The notes under the pieces are model-generated. The model saw only the letters and a program-made list of their open reading frames with translations. It was not told the DNA's origin and did not search any database. From NCBI GenBank assembly GCA_946500425.1, contig CAMMVQ010000012.1:1-36886 (forward strand): a DNA stretch of 36,886 bases. The letters are read 5' to 3'. The stretch comes from an uncultured Mollicutes bacterium. Its GTDB lineage: Bacteria > Bacillota_I > Bacilli_A > RF39 > UBA660. Shown piece after piece: positions 8,203 to 14,891 of the stretch (the first letter of the stretch is position 1; each line of letters starts with the position of its first letter). Made by a program: the position numbers and the translations under genes.

Positions 8203-8682
8203 ATGAGAAATAAATTAGAGATACCAAAATTATCAATCTTAACAGAAGAGCAAGTGTATTTTGAGTATAATGGAGAAATATATACTAATATAAGAGCTAA
8301 CTCATGTTTCGATAATTTTATTCTTTCTAACGGTGAAGAATATAAAGATGGGGATTATGTTTGGACAAAGGTTGAGCCTATTATTTGGTTAAAACACCCA
8401 GATGATGACATCATGATAAGTGAAAAAGAAATAATAGCGGGTGTTAGGTTTTATAAACGTCGTAATCGTTATAATGGTGATTTTAATAAAACAGAATTAA
8501 AATGGTTTTTAGATAATTATTTATCTAGAGAAATAATTATGTTTAATCCATTAATCCAAAAATACATTGATAACATGAAAAAAGGAAATCATGAACCAGA
8601 AAACGAAGCAACTAGTAGTTATGTTGATTTGTATAAAAATAATAAGCCAATTGCGAAAATTAAGGTTAAAACTCATAAATAA
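8203..8682 (+). CDS. Orphan protein, weakly DUF6273-like
   Basis: A 159-residue soluble protein transcribed against its neighbours from its own promoter and closed by its own terminator, so it is a free-standing unit. The segment GDYVWTKVEPIIWLKHPDDD recalls the 'W-x-KVEPI-x-W' signature of DUF6273-like proteins found in phages and gut bacteria; this is a resemblance only. The C-terminal ~30 residues are polar and may be disordered. It interrupts the otherwise conserved dgkA-era neighbourhood. Its codon pairs (TAT or AAT before G) look unlike the flanking native genes, which suggests acquisition from elsewhere. Confidence 0.65.
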   Translation: MRNKLEIPKLSILTEEQVYFEYNGEIYTNIRANSCFDNFILSNGEEYKDGDYVWTKVEPIIWLKHPDDDIMISEKEIIAGVRFYKRRNRYNGDFNKTELKWFLDNYLSREIIMFNPLIQKYIDNMKKGNHEPENEATSSYVDLYKNNKPIAKIKVKTHK

Positions 8683-8718
8683 AAAGACATTTACCCATTT
8701 AAGGATAAATGTCTTTTT
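8681..8718. terminator. Bidirectional terminator between the orphan gene and dgkA copy 2
   Basis: A long stem (AAAAAGACATTTA / TAAATGTCTTTTT) separates the convergent stops and provides a T-run on each strand. Confidence 0.85.
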
Positions 8719-8721
8719 ATT

Positions 8722-9048
8722 TTAATTAAGCATACTTAAGATTTTCGGTAAAAAAACGTATAAACCAACGCATATCGCAGTGAAAGCAGAAACTACTACG
8801 GCTCCTGCTGCAACATCTTTTGCAACCATGGCAAGTGGGTTAAATTCACTAGTGTATAAATCAACCGCAAGTTCAATGGCAGAATTAATTAATTCCGAAG
8901 TTATAACAAAAGCTACCATGGAAAATACTAGTATCCACTCTAGGCCAGTTAAACCAATAATGATACCCGCTATCGTAACTATGATGGTAGCAATTATATG
9001 AACTAACAAATTCTGTTCACGGTTAAAAAAACTTCTTATTTTTTTCAT
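8722..9048 (-). CDS. Diacylglycerol/undecaprenol kinase family protein, copy 2
   Basis: A short DgkA-type integral membrane kinase of 108 residues with three hydrophobic segments. It keeps the active-site helix SELINSAIELAVD (Glu, Asn and Glu positions of DgkA) and the following PLAMVAKDVAAGAV element. In Bacillota this family phosphorylates undecaprenol, feeding the carrier lipid pool. It lacks most of the N-terminal amphipathic region that copy 1 retains. It lies five bases after the copy 1 stop, so the two are a tandem pair in one transcript; a paralogous split of substrate is possible but not shown. Confidence 0.82.
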   Translation of the reverse strand: MKKIRSFFNREQNLLVHIIATIIVTIAGIIIGLTGLEWILVFSMVAFVITSELINSAIELAVDLYTSEFNPLAMVAKDVAAGAVVVSAFTAICVGLYVFLPKILSMLN

Positions 9049-9053
9049 CTTAA

Positions 9054-9491
9054 TTACCTAAATAAAGATATTATTTTTGGTACAAAAACAACAAGCCACA
9101 TACCAAAAGCCGTCATGTCAGCGATAAAACAAGCGGCTGAAGCCGTATCTTTAGCAACTTTCGCAAGTGGATGGTATTCTTCTGTTACCATGTCTACTAC
9201 TGCTTCGATTGCAGTATTAAATAGTTCTGCAACCAAAATTAAAGCTCCCATTACAAGTGTTATTACCCACTGAATTGGTGTGATATTAAATCCAAGGCCA
9301 CACGCAACAATAATTACCATAACAATAACGTGTAAAATTAAGCTTTGCTCATGTAAATAAGCGTACTTTAAACCGTCGAAAGAAAACTTAAAACTTCTTA
9401 ATATCCTTTTTAAACTAAGTTGCTTTAAATGTTGTGATTCAACGTATTTTCCCCTTGAAATTTCTACTTTAACTTTCTTTTTTGATGCCAT
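9054..9491 (-). CDS. dgkA: Diacylglycerol/undecaprenol kinase, copy 1
   Basis: DgkA family membrane kinase, 145 residues, with an N-terminal basic/amphipathic region (RILRSFKFSFDGLKYAYLHE), three hydrophobic helices and the active-site signature AELFNTAIEAVVD followed by HPLAKVAKDTASAA. It occupies the ybeY-dgkA-era position known in B. subtilis, so it is the likely orthologue of the undecaprenol kinase. The first 23 bases overlap the end of ybeY, indicating translational coupling. A second, shorter paralogue follows immediately. Confidence 0.88.
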   Translation of the reverse strand: MASKKKVKVEISRGKYVESQHLKQLSLKRILRSFKFSFDGLKYAYLHEQSLILHVIVMVIIVACGLGFNITPIQWVITLVMGALILVAELFNTAIEAVVDMVTEEYHPLAKVAKDTASAACFIADMTAFGMWLVVFVPKIISLFR

Positions 9492-9921
9492 ATGCGTTTA
9501 ACAACTCCTTTTGTTTATCAAACATTTCTTTCTCATCTTTTTGATTCATGTGGTCATAACCTAACAAATGTAAAAGTCCGTGCACCGCTAGAAAGCAAAT
9601 TTCCCTCGTGCTACTATGACCATACTCTTTTGCTTGACTATTTACCTTATCGTAGGAAATATATATATCTCCTAAAACCCTTACGCCTGGCACACTTAAT
9701 CTTTTATCATCTTCCAAAGCGAACGTAATAACGTCAGTTGGCCGGTCTATATTTCTATATTTCCTGTTTAACTCATGAATAATGTTATCATTTACAATTA
9801 TAACATTAAACATAACGTTTTTCAAATCAAGTTTATTAACGCAGTAATCAACAAAAGATTTCATCGTATTAAGTTCCGAAACTTCCTTTCCTGATTCATT
9901 AAATACTTCTATGTGATTCAT
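9469..9921 (-). CDS. ybeY: Endoribonuclease YbeY
   Basis: YbeY acts in 16S rRNA 3'-end maturation and ribosome quality control. The zinc-binding motif HGLLHLLGYDH (three His) is intact, as are the upstream NRKYRNIDRPTDVITFALE and LGDIYIS segments. Length is normal at 150 residues. The start is the ATG at 9921: GGGGGAT lies eight bases upstream, and the ATG overlaps the TGA stop of the vanZ-like gene (ATGA). A TTG five codons further upstream has no ribosome binding site. Next to dgkA and era as in other Bacilli, although phoH, its usual upstream partner, is missing. Confidence 0.94.
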   Translation of the reverse strand: MNHIEVFNESGKEVSELNTMKSFVDYCVNKLDLKNVMFNVIIVNDNIIHELNRKYRNIDRPTDVITFALEDDKRLSVPGVRVLGDIYISYDKVNSQAKEYGHSSTREICFLAVHGLLHLLGYDHMNQKDEKEMFDKQKELLNAYGIKKES

Positions 9922-10490
9922 GATATAATCCCCCAAAAATTAAATTTAAACGCCAAATATAAAACAAGCAAAATAAGTATTATGGCAATAGCATTCAAAA
10001 AGGTTTCACTTTTCAAAGTTTTCGGTAGTTTACTTGTTATTTTGTTTCCAAAGTGATAAAGTAAAAAACCAAAAATACCACCTAACGTGTTTAAGATAAC
10101 GTCATCAACGTCAGCGGTACGGCCAATCGCACTTTGAGCAAACTCAATGGAACAAGATACAATTAACGACAAAAACATTGGTAATAAAAAGTTTTTATTT
10201 TTTATGTAATGTGATATAAAAACACCGAACGGAACAAATAATAGTACGTTTCCTACCACGTTTCTAAAGAATAAAGCCGAGTTAAAATCGTATCTAAATA
10301 TTTCTTTAAAAGGAATAAAGTTATTAGTACCATAATTATTATCTTGGAACGTTACTATGTAATATAAAAGAAGAATGTAAATTATAAAGCATAACATTAA
10401 TAGTTCTTTATAAAGTACAAATTTTTGCTTATTATATATTAAATATGCTATTCTACTAGAAACTAAGATTATCGTAAAAATAAACAACAT
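9918..10490 (-). CDS. VanZ-like membrane protein, possibly broken at its N-terminus
   Basis: The protein has about five hydrophobic segments and the VanZ-family signatures NFIPFKEI, NVVGNVLLFVPFGVFIS and SIEFAQSAIGRTADVDDVILN followed by TLGG. VanZ-like proteins are membrane proteins, some linked to glycopeptide resistance; the function here is unknown. The ATG at 10490 has no convincing ribosome binding site. An ATG at 10535, 14 bases after yqfD and preceded by AAGAGG, is in the same frame but separated from it by one TGA at 10500-10502, in the position of a Trp-like codon (..VIH-TGA-IWPM..). Either translation restarts at 10490 or the gene carries a nonsense change. Confidence 0.75.
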   Translation of the reverse strand: MLFIFTIILVSSRIAYLIYNKQKFVLYKELLMLCFIIYILLLYYIVTFQDNNYGTNNFIPFKEIFRYDFNSALFFRNVVGNVLLFVPFGVFISHYIKNKNFLLPMFLSLIVSCSIEFAQSAIGRTADVDDVILNTLGGIFGFLLYHFGNKITSKLPKTLKSETFLNAIAIILILLVLYLAFKFNFWGIIS

Positions 10491-10548
10491 TGGCCAAATT
10501 CAATGAATAACTTTTAAGAATATATCAGTAACCATAATAACCTCTTTT

Positions 10549-11718
10549 TCATTCTAAAGTCTGCGGAACATTAAGTAAATTAGGGTCTGTATTCCTATAA
10601 TCAGTTATATCCTCACACACTTTAAAAAACACGTCTACTAATATTTTACTATCATTAGCAGAAAAATTCAAAGTTTTTCTACTTATTATGTATTCTGATG
10701 TGTCTAGTTTAGCCTTTATCTTTTCTTCCGCTAACTCCTCCGCTTTCTTTATGGCTTCTTCTTTACTTAAAGTTTGTTTTTCCACCTTGGTTTTCCTTTG
10801 CTTTTCCACGCTAAAAGCAAAGGGAAAAACCTTATCTTTAATAAGCGTTTTTTTCTTTTCTAAATAAGAACTAGTATAGTTTTTTTTAAGGGCAAAATCC
10901 CTTCCCATAAAACTTATTATATAATTATTTTTAACCTCTGGTAAATACTTTATTTCTTCATAATAAAGCGGATATTCAACCTTTACCCGGTACCAAGTCT
11001 CAGCGTAAACCTTTCCTTTCGCCACCACTTGCCCTTTAACGGTTTCATCTTTTATTATGTCACCAGACACAATTATATCTCCTTTGGCAACATAATCATT
11101 CTTTTTTTTCATAATAACGCCTTTTGATGCTTCTACCTTAATTATTATTCCGCTTTTTTTAGCTACTATATGTCTGTTTTCAAGTTTTTCTTCACTTTTA
11201 TTTATTTTTCTTTCCGTTACTTTAACCGTTAATTTGCTACCCGTTCTTTCTATTTCCATCCATTCTATAACGTTTTTATTTTCTTTTATTATTTTATCAA
11301 TTATCTTTTTCCTTTTATTAAAGCTGGGAATAAACTTATACTTACTAATGTTATTACTTTTAAGTTCCTCACTAACTAATTTTCTTATGTCAGAATCATC
11401 ATGAACAATAACAACCTCAAAAGCTATGTTATTAATTACCCACAACAGGATTAAAGACAAGATAAAAGACAAGATAAACTGAAGGTTATGTTTTAAGAAA
11501 TGAACGTATTTTAAAACGCCGTACATCTTAATTATTTCAACGTCATAGATACTATTTTTATCCTTTATTTTCAAATAATCTTGATATGATATTTTTAATT
11601 TTATGCTGTGATAACTTATCTCTTTATACCCACTATAAGGAATTTTATTAAGAATAAACCTTTTAAAAAACAATTTGGGATTCTTACCGGTGATACAAAT
11701 CAAAACGTAACTATTCAT
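10549..11718 (-). CDS. yqfD: Sporulation protein YqfD
   Basis: YqfD (SpoIV-type) is a membrane protein of endospore-forming Bacillota produced in the mother cell; its mechanism is not known. The protein shows an N-terminal ~85-residue cytosolic domain, one hydrophobic segment at about 90-108, and a long extracytoplasmic part containing EWMEIERTGSKLTVKVTERK, a lipoyl-like VAKGDIIVSGDI turn and a C-terminal KEEAIKKAEELAEEKIKA segment, all family features. Length 389 is normal. It overlaps yqfC by eight bases, as a translationally coupled pair. The TGA stop is 13 bases before the ATG of the vanZ-like gene. Confidence 0.88.
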   Translation of the reverse strand: MNSYVLICITGKNPKLFFKRFILNKIPYSGYKEISYHSIKLKISYQDYLKIKDKNSIYDVEIIKMYGVLKYVHFLKHNLQFILSFILSLILLWVINNIAFEVVIVHDDSDIRKLVSEELKSNNISKYKFIPSFNKRKKIIDKIIKENKNVIEWMEIERTGSKLTVKVTERKINKSEEKLENRHIVAKKSGIIIKVEASKGVIMKKKNDYVAKGDIIVSGDIIKDETVKGQVVAKGKVYAETWYRVKVEYPLYYEEIKYLPEVKNNYIISFMGRDFALKKNYTSSYLEKKKTLIKDKVFPFAFSVEKQRKTKVEKQTLSKEEAIKKAEELAEEKIKAKLDTSEYIISRKTLNFSANDSKILVDVFFKVCEDITDYRNTDPNLLNVPQTLE

Positions 11719-11962
11719 AATAATTTTCTAAAGATATACTTTTTATGACTCCGGATATAACCACGAACTCTTTAAACATGGTTTCAATAACTAATTTATC
11801 ACCGTTAATCATTACTTTTTTATTATCCTTTATAATGGTAATTACATCATTACTAAAGTGACTAATTTTATCATAATAATATACCTTTACTTTTCCTTTT
11901 ATGATTCTTATTTCAAACTCATTGCACTCAACATAATCGTTTATAATCCTTTTTATGTTCAC
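11711..11962 (-). CDS. yqfC: Sporulation protein YqfC
   Basis: A small soluble protein of about 83 residues whose pattern (KVYYYDKISHFSNDVITI, then IVINGDKL-like and FKEFVVISGVIKSISLE) fits YqfC/YabP-type sporulation proteins. The position just before yqfD confirms this. I choose the GTG at 11962, preceded by GGTGATACTT; the frame is open to a TTG four codons upstream which would overlap the ribosome binding site. A sigma-E-like promoter lies immediately upstream, which fits the known sigma-E control of yqfCD in B. subtilis. Confidence 0.78.
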   Translation of the reverse strand: MNIKRIINDYVECNEFEIRIIKGKVKVYYYDKISHFSNDVITIIKDNKKVMINGDKLVIETMFKEFVVISGVIKSISLENYYE

Positions 11963-11977
11963 AAGTATCACCAATAA

Positions 11978-12005
11978 ATTTTATGCAAAAAAAAGCTTGC
12001 TATGT
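11978..12005 (-). promoter_or_regulatory. Sigma-E-like promoter for yqfC-yqfD
   Basis: The -10-like CATAAAAT at 11978-11985 matches the sigma-E consensus CATAcAhT at seven of eight positions. The -35-like ACATAGC at 11999-12005 is weaker and 13 bases away. It lies across the T-run and stem of the rpsU terminator. Confidence 0.4.
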
Positions 12006-12020
12006 AACAATAGCAAACTT
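11987..12020 (-). terminator. Terminator after rpsU
   Basis: The stem AAGTTTGCTAT / ATAGCAAGCTT, with one G-T wobble, has a six-base loop and is followed by eight T residues on the minus strand. Confidence 0.85.
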
Positions 12021-12039
12021 ATAACAAAGAAAAGAAAAA

Positions 12040-12240
12040 CTATACTGCGTTTCTTTCACGTTTCGCTGCCTTACGGCTATTTTTAATAGCCTCTTTTTTA
12101 GCGTTTCTTTTTTTAACTCCCGGTTTAATAAATTCTCTTTTATTCTTAACTTCAGAAGGGAGACCGCTCTTAGCAACTTTTTGTTTAAACTTTTTCCACG
12201 CTGCGTCAAAGTTTCCATTTTTAACTTGAACCGTTATCAT
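12040..12240 (-). CDS. rpsU: 30S ribosomal protein bS21
   Basis: A 66-residue highly basic protein starting MITVQVKNGNFDAAWKKFKQ and ending in Arg/Lys-rich helices (KNSRKAAKRERNA), which is the full bS21. It binds the 30S platform near the anti-Shine-Dalgarno end of 16S rRNA. The start ATG at 12240 has a GAGAGGGGGGAAAG ribosome binding site; the frame is open much further upstream but crosses its own promoter. It has a strong sigma-A promoter and its own terminator, and it leads the yqfC-yqfD block as in B. subtilis. Confidence 0.95.
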   Translation of the reverse strand: MITVQVKNGNFDAAWKKFKQKVAKSGLPSEVKNKREFIKPGVKKRNAKKEAIKNSRKAAKRERNAV

Positions 12241-12273
12241 TTTTCTTTCCCCCCTCTCTTTTTTACTAAGATG

Positions 12274-12302
12274 ATTATAACACCTAACATTATTTATGAC
12301 AA
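12274..12302 (-). promoter_or_regulatory. Strong sigma-A promoter for rpsU
   Basis: TATAAT at 12274-12279 and TTGTCA at 12297-12302, with a 17-base spacer. The transcript leader is about 30 bases and ends in a purine-rich ribosome binding site. Confidence 0.85.
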
Positions 12303-12323
12303 TATCTTTTTTTGTATTTATAA

Positions 12324-12360
12324 CAAAAAATGACAGTTTTTTGCTATAAACCATCATTTT
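12324..12360 (-). terminator. Terminator after the bacteriocin-like operon
   Basis: The stem AAAATGA..GTTT / AAAC..TCATTTT, with small internal TG mismatches, is followed by a run of T on the minus strand. It lies 11 bases after the second peptide gene. Confidence 0.7.
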
Positions 12361-12371
12361 ATTGATTTTTT

Positions 12372-12533
12372 CTAAAGCGAACAACTTCTTCCGCTAATTA
12401 GTCTTCTTAACCCACTTCCTAAATATCTTCCAACGTCGATAAACATTTTAAACCCACTAATTAAAGAGTTAATAAGACTACCAGTTATACTTCCTGCTTT
12501 TATGTTCTTTAATTCTCGCTTATTTAGTTTCAT
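12372..12533 (-). CDS. Bacteriocin-like peptide B with double-glycine-type leader
   Basis: A 53-residue peptide. The leader MKLNKRELKNIKAG fits the double-glycine leader pattern (L at -12, E at -8, L at -7, I at -4) with Ala-Gly at -2/-1, so the core would start SITGSLINSL. The core is about 39 residues, cationic, with small-residue spacing (G..LGSGLRR) and a C-terminal SGRSCSL with one Cys. I start it at the ATG at 12533, which has AGGAGG seven bases upstream; two earlier in-frame starts overlap that site. It is the last gene of a three-gene operon with its C39 exporter and peptide A. Function as a class II (two-peptide) bacteriocin or signal is inference. Confidence 0.75.
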   Translation of the reverse strand: MKLNKRELKNIKAGSITGSLINSLISGFKMFIDVGRYLGSGLRRLISGRSCSL

Positions 12534-12550
12534 CTTCATTCCTCCTTTTC

Positions 12551-12691
12551 CTAACGACACTTATATGGTCTTGAAAAACCATCAAAAAATCCTGCTAGAA
12601 ACGAAATTCCCGCAATTATTCCGGCGACAATCCATCCTCCAGCACCTGCCGCCCGGACCATTTTTAATTCTTTATTAGTCAATTTTTTCAT
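12551..12691 (-). CDS. Bacteriocin-like peptide A with double-glycine-type leader
   Basis: A 46-residue peptide overlapping the last 17 bases of the exporter gene and preceded by AGGAGG. The leader MKKLTNKELKMVRAA aligns with the double-glycine leader (L -12, E -8, L -7, V -4) but has Ala-Ala at -2/-1. The core begins GAGGWIVAGIIAGISFLAG and ends GFSRPYKCR: hydrophobic, glycine-rich with GxxxG-like spacing, one Cys near the end. The GGW...G..DGF.RP..C layout is like class II bacteriocin cores seen in gut Bacillota. No modification enzyme or separate immunity gene is visible nearby. Expressed with peptide B. Confidence 0.75.
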   Translation of the reverse strand: MKKLTNKELKMVRAAGAGGWIVAGIIAGISFLAGFFDGFSRPYKCR

Positions 12692-14654
12692 TATTTTCCT
12701 CCTTTACTTGACCATTTTCCAAAGTAATAAACTTATTAAAATACTTTTTATTAGACCCTTTATGACTAATTAAAATAATCGTTTTATCCTTAAAGTATTT
12801 TTTTATAAACGTAAATAAAAACGCTTCTTTTAATTCGTCTAATTGACTTGTGGTCTCATCAAAAATTATAACGTTACCACCGTTTACTAAGGCTTGAATC
12901 ATTAAAACGATTTGCATTTGTCCACCAGATAAATTAGAGTAAGTTTCGTCTATAATCATGCTTATATCAAGTTTAAAATGCTCTAAAAGGTCATTAACGT
13001 AATTAACTTCTTTTTTTCCTAAGTAAATGTTATCTTTAATGCTCATTTTAAAAAGTTTAGCGTTCTGTTCAACGTAAGTGATGCTTTTTCTTATCGTCAT
13101 TTCATCAAAGGTATTTAGTTTTTTTGCGTTTACGTATATACCCTTTTTAGCTTCTACTCCTTGTCTCATCAAAAGTTTAAAAATAGTGGATTTTCCTGAA
13201 CCAGACGGTCCCTTAACCATTACCCACTCTCCTTTTTTAACACAAAAACTAACCCGTTTTAAAACAAGTTTATCACCGTACTTAAAAGAAACGTTATGAA
13301 AGTAAAAGCTATTTATCAGAATTCTTTTAAAATTAGTTTTAGGCTCACCTTCTAAACTTTTTATCCTAGTAAAAGCACTTTTAAAATTAAAATATAGTGG
13401 TTGTACTCTTAAAAAGGCTTCTAGCGCTTCAAATAAAATGTTTTCTAACCAAACAATAAAAATAAGGTCATAAATTTTATGTTTACTCAAAAACAAAACA
13501 AATATTATTAAAGCGATGGAAAAACTTAACATGACCGATAAAAACAAATCCTTTTTATCACTTAACAAACTAACTTGTTTATACTTATTTATAATACTTT
13601 CATACTCATCAGTTAATCCCTCATAAAAATATCTTTCTTTCACGAGTGACTTAACGGTTATAACGTTAAATAGAACGTCAGTTATTTTTCCCGCTAATGC
13701 CTCGTTTTTAGCTTGTATTAAATAAGTATCATAAAAATTATTTTTATAAAAAGAATAATTAACCAAGATAAATATAACAATGATAAGTAAATTAATTAAA
13801 AACATCCAAAAATTATAAAGTACAAAAACAAACATTATACCAATTATTAATACAAAACTAACAAGTAAGCTTTCAACCACCACGTAAAGCATCTCTTTTA
13901 CGTAAGATAAATCATTTAACTTTGACATTAAAGCACCAGTACCATCACGCCTATACTTTTTATACGGGAGGTTAATTAACTTATTAATAACAGGGATGGT
14001 TAATAATCTATCAGTTTCTGTTTCAAACTCAAGAGCTTTTATTTTGGTATGATAATTAACTAATTCTTTGGTCAAAAGTAAAAATAATAAACATAATAAC
14101 ATAAAAATACAGTTGCTTACTTTAGGGTTTTCCGATACGCTTTTTAAAGTATTGGTTAAAAAGTAAGAGGAAGTAATTGTTAAAAGTGATAAAACAATAC
14201 TTAAGAAAAAGATTTTAATGGTCTCTATTTTATCTACTTCAAGGAAATCTTTTTCTAGCGTTTTAAAAGTAATGGCAATCCCCGTGTATCTTTCGGTAAA
14301 ATCACTTAAATTTACGTACGTAACTCTAGAAGCTGGATCCGCAACTAATATTTTATTTTTAGTTACCCTTATAACCACTACGAAATGCTGTAAATTTCCT
14401 TCGGTTATAACGTGTGCGATAAAAGGAAAGGCAGCATTTTTAAGGTCATAGTTCTTATATCCTTCAGCCATCAAGCCGTACTTTCTGGATAAATTTATAA
14501 TTTCATAAGCGCTTGTCCCATCTTGCTGAAAAGATAAGTTTTCTTTTACTTCGGCTAAATTAATACGTTTACCAAAAAGTCTTAGAATCATGGTAAGACA
14601 TGCCGCACCACAATCATTAGCCGACTCCTGATTAACAAAAAACGAGTTATCCAT
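12675..14654 (-). CDS. Peptidase-containing ABC exporter (C39 domain), bacteriocin type
   Basis: A 659-residue bifunctional exporter that cleaves leaders of double-glycine peptides and exports the core across the membrane. The N-terminal C39 peptidase has QESANDCGAACLTM with catalytic Cys15, His90 (LQHFVVV) and Asp106 (ADPAS). About five to six membrane segments follow at residues 145-410, then the nucleotide-binding domain with Walker A GPSGSGKST, signature LSGGQMQ, Walker B NVIIFDETTSQLD and the His of LISHKG. All catalytic motifs are intact. The end overlaps peptide A, so exporter and two substrates form one unit. Its ribosome binding site is TAGGAGGTTGATTAA; no clear promoter is visible between it and the tRNA terminator. 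Confidence 0.92.
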   Translation of the reverse strand: MDNSFFVNQESANDCGAACLTMILRLFGKRINLAEVKENLSFQQDGTSAYEIINLSRKYGLMAEGYKNYDLKNAAFPFIAHVITEGNLQHFVVVIRVTKNKILVADPASRVTYVNLSDFTERYTGIAITFKTLEKDFLEVDKIETIKIFFLSIVLSLLTITSSYFLTNTLKSVSENPKVSNCIFMLLCLLFLLLTKELVNYHTKIKALEFETETDRLLTIPVINKLINLPYKKYRRDGTGALMSKLNDLSYVKEMLYVVVESLLVSFVLIIGIMFVFVLYNFWMFLINLLIIVIFILVNYSFYKNNFYDTYLIQAKNEALAGKITDVLFNVITVKSLVKERYFYEGLTDEYESIINKYKQVSLLSDKKDLFLSVMLSFSIALIIFVLFLSKHKIYDLIFIVWLENILFEALEAFLRVQPLYFNFKSAFTRIKSLEGEPKTNFKRILINSFYFHNVSFKYGDKLVLKRVSFCVKKGEWVMVKGPSGSGKSTIFKLLMRQGVEAKKGIYVNAKKLNTFDEMTIRKSITYVEQNAKLFKMSIKDNIYLGKKEVNYVNDLLEHFKLDISMIIDETYSNLSGGQMQIVLMIQALVNGGNVIIFDETTSQLDELKEAFLFTFIKKYFKDKTIILISHKGSNKKYFNKFITLENGQVKEENNEKID

Positions 14655-14712
14655 TTAATCAACCTCCTATTTACATTGTTCGGCGTTAATTAAAAAAACA
14701 CTCGTTAAATTT

Positions 14713-14747
14713 ATAAAAAAATAAAAACTCTTGATTTTTCAAGAGTT
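14713..14747 (-). terminator. Terminator after tRNA-Arg
   Basis: A perfect nine-base-pair stem AACTCTTGA / TCAAGAGTT is followed by TTTATTTTTTT on the minus strand. Confidence 0.88.
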
Positions 14748-14757
14748 ATTTTTAACG

Positions 14758-14834
<77 letters not shown>

Positions 14835-14862
14835 ACATGGATTAGTTCAAAAGAACAATCCA

Positions 14863-14891
14863 ATTATACCTCAAAATAATAAATTATTCAA
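14863..14891 (-). promoter_or_regulatory. Sigma-A promoter for tRNA-Arg
   Basis: TATAAT at 14863-14868 and TTGAAT at 14886-14891 with a 17-base spacer. The -35 lies inside the last codons of gerM. The 5' leader of the pre-tRNA can form a GGATT..TTC / GAA..AATCC hairpin. Confidence 0.75.

Noticed and set aside
10500-10502. TGA read as Trp (genetic code 4) because of the in-frame TGA before the vanZ-like gene
   Set aside because: TGA closes several genes in tight ATGA-type overlaps (thioredoxin, cvpA, the vanZ-like gene itself, yqfD), and Trp is normally TGG here, for example in the WCGPC site of thioredoxin. A single TGA does not support a changed code.
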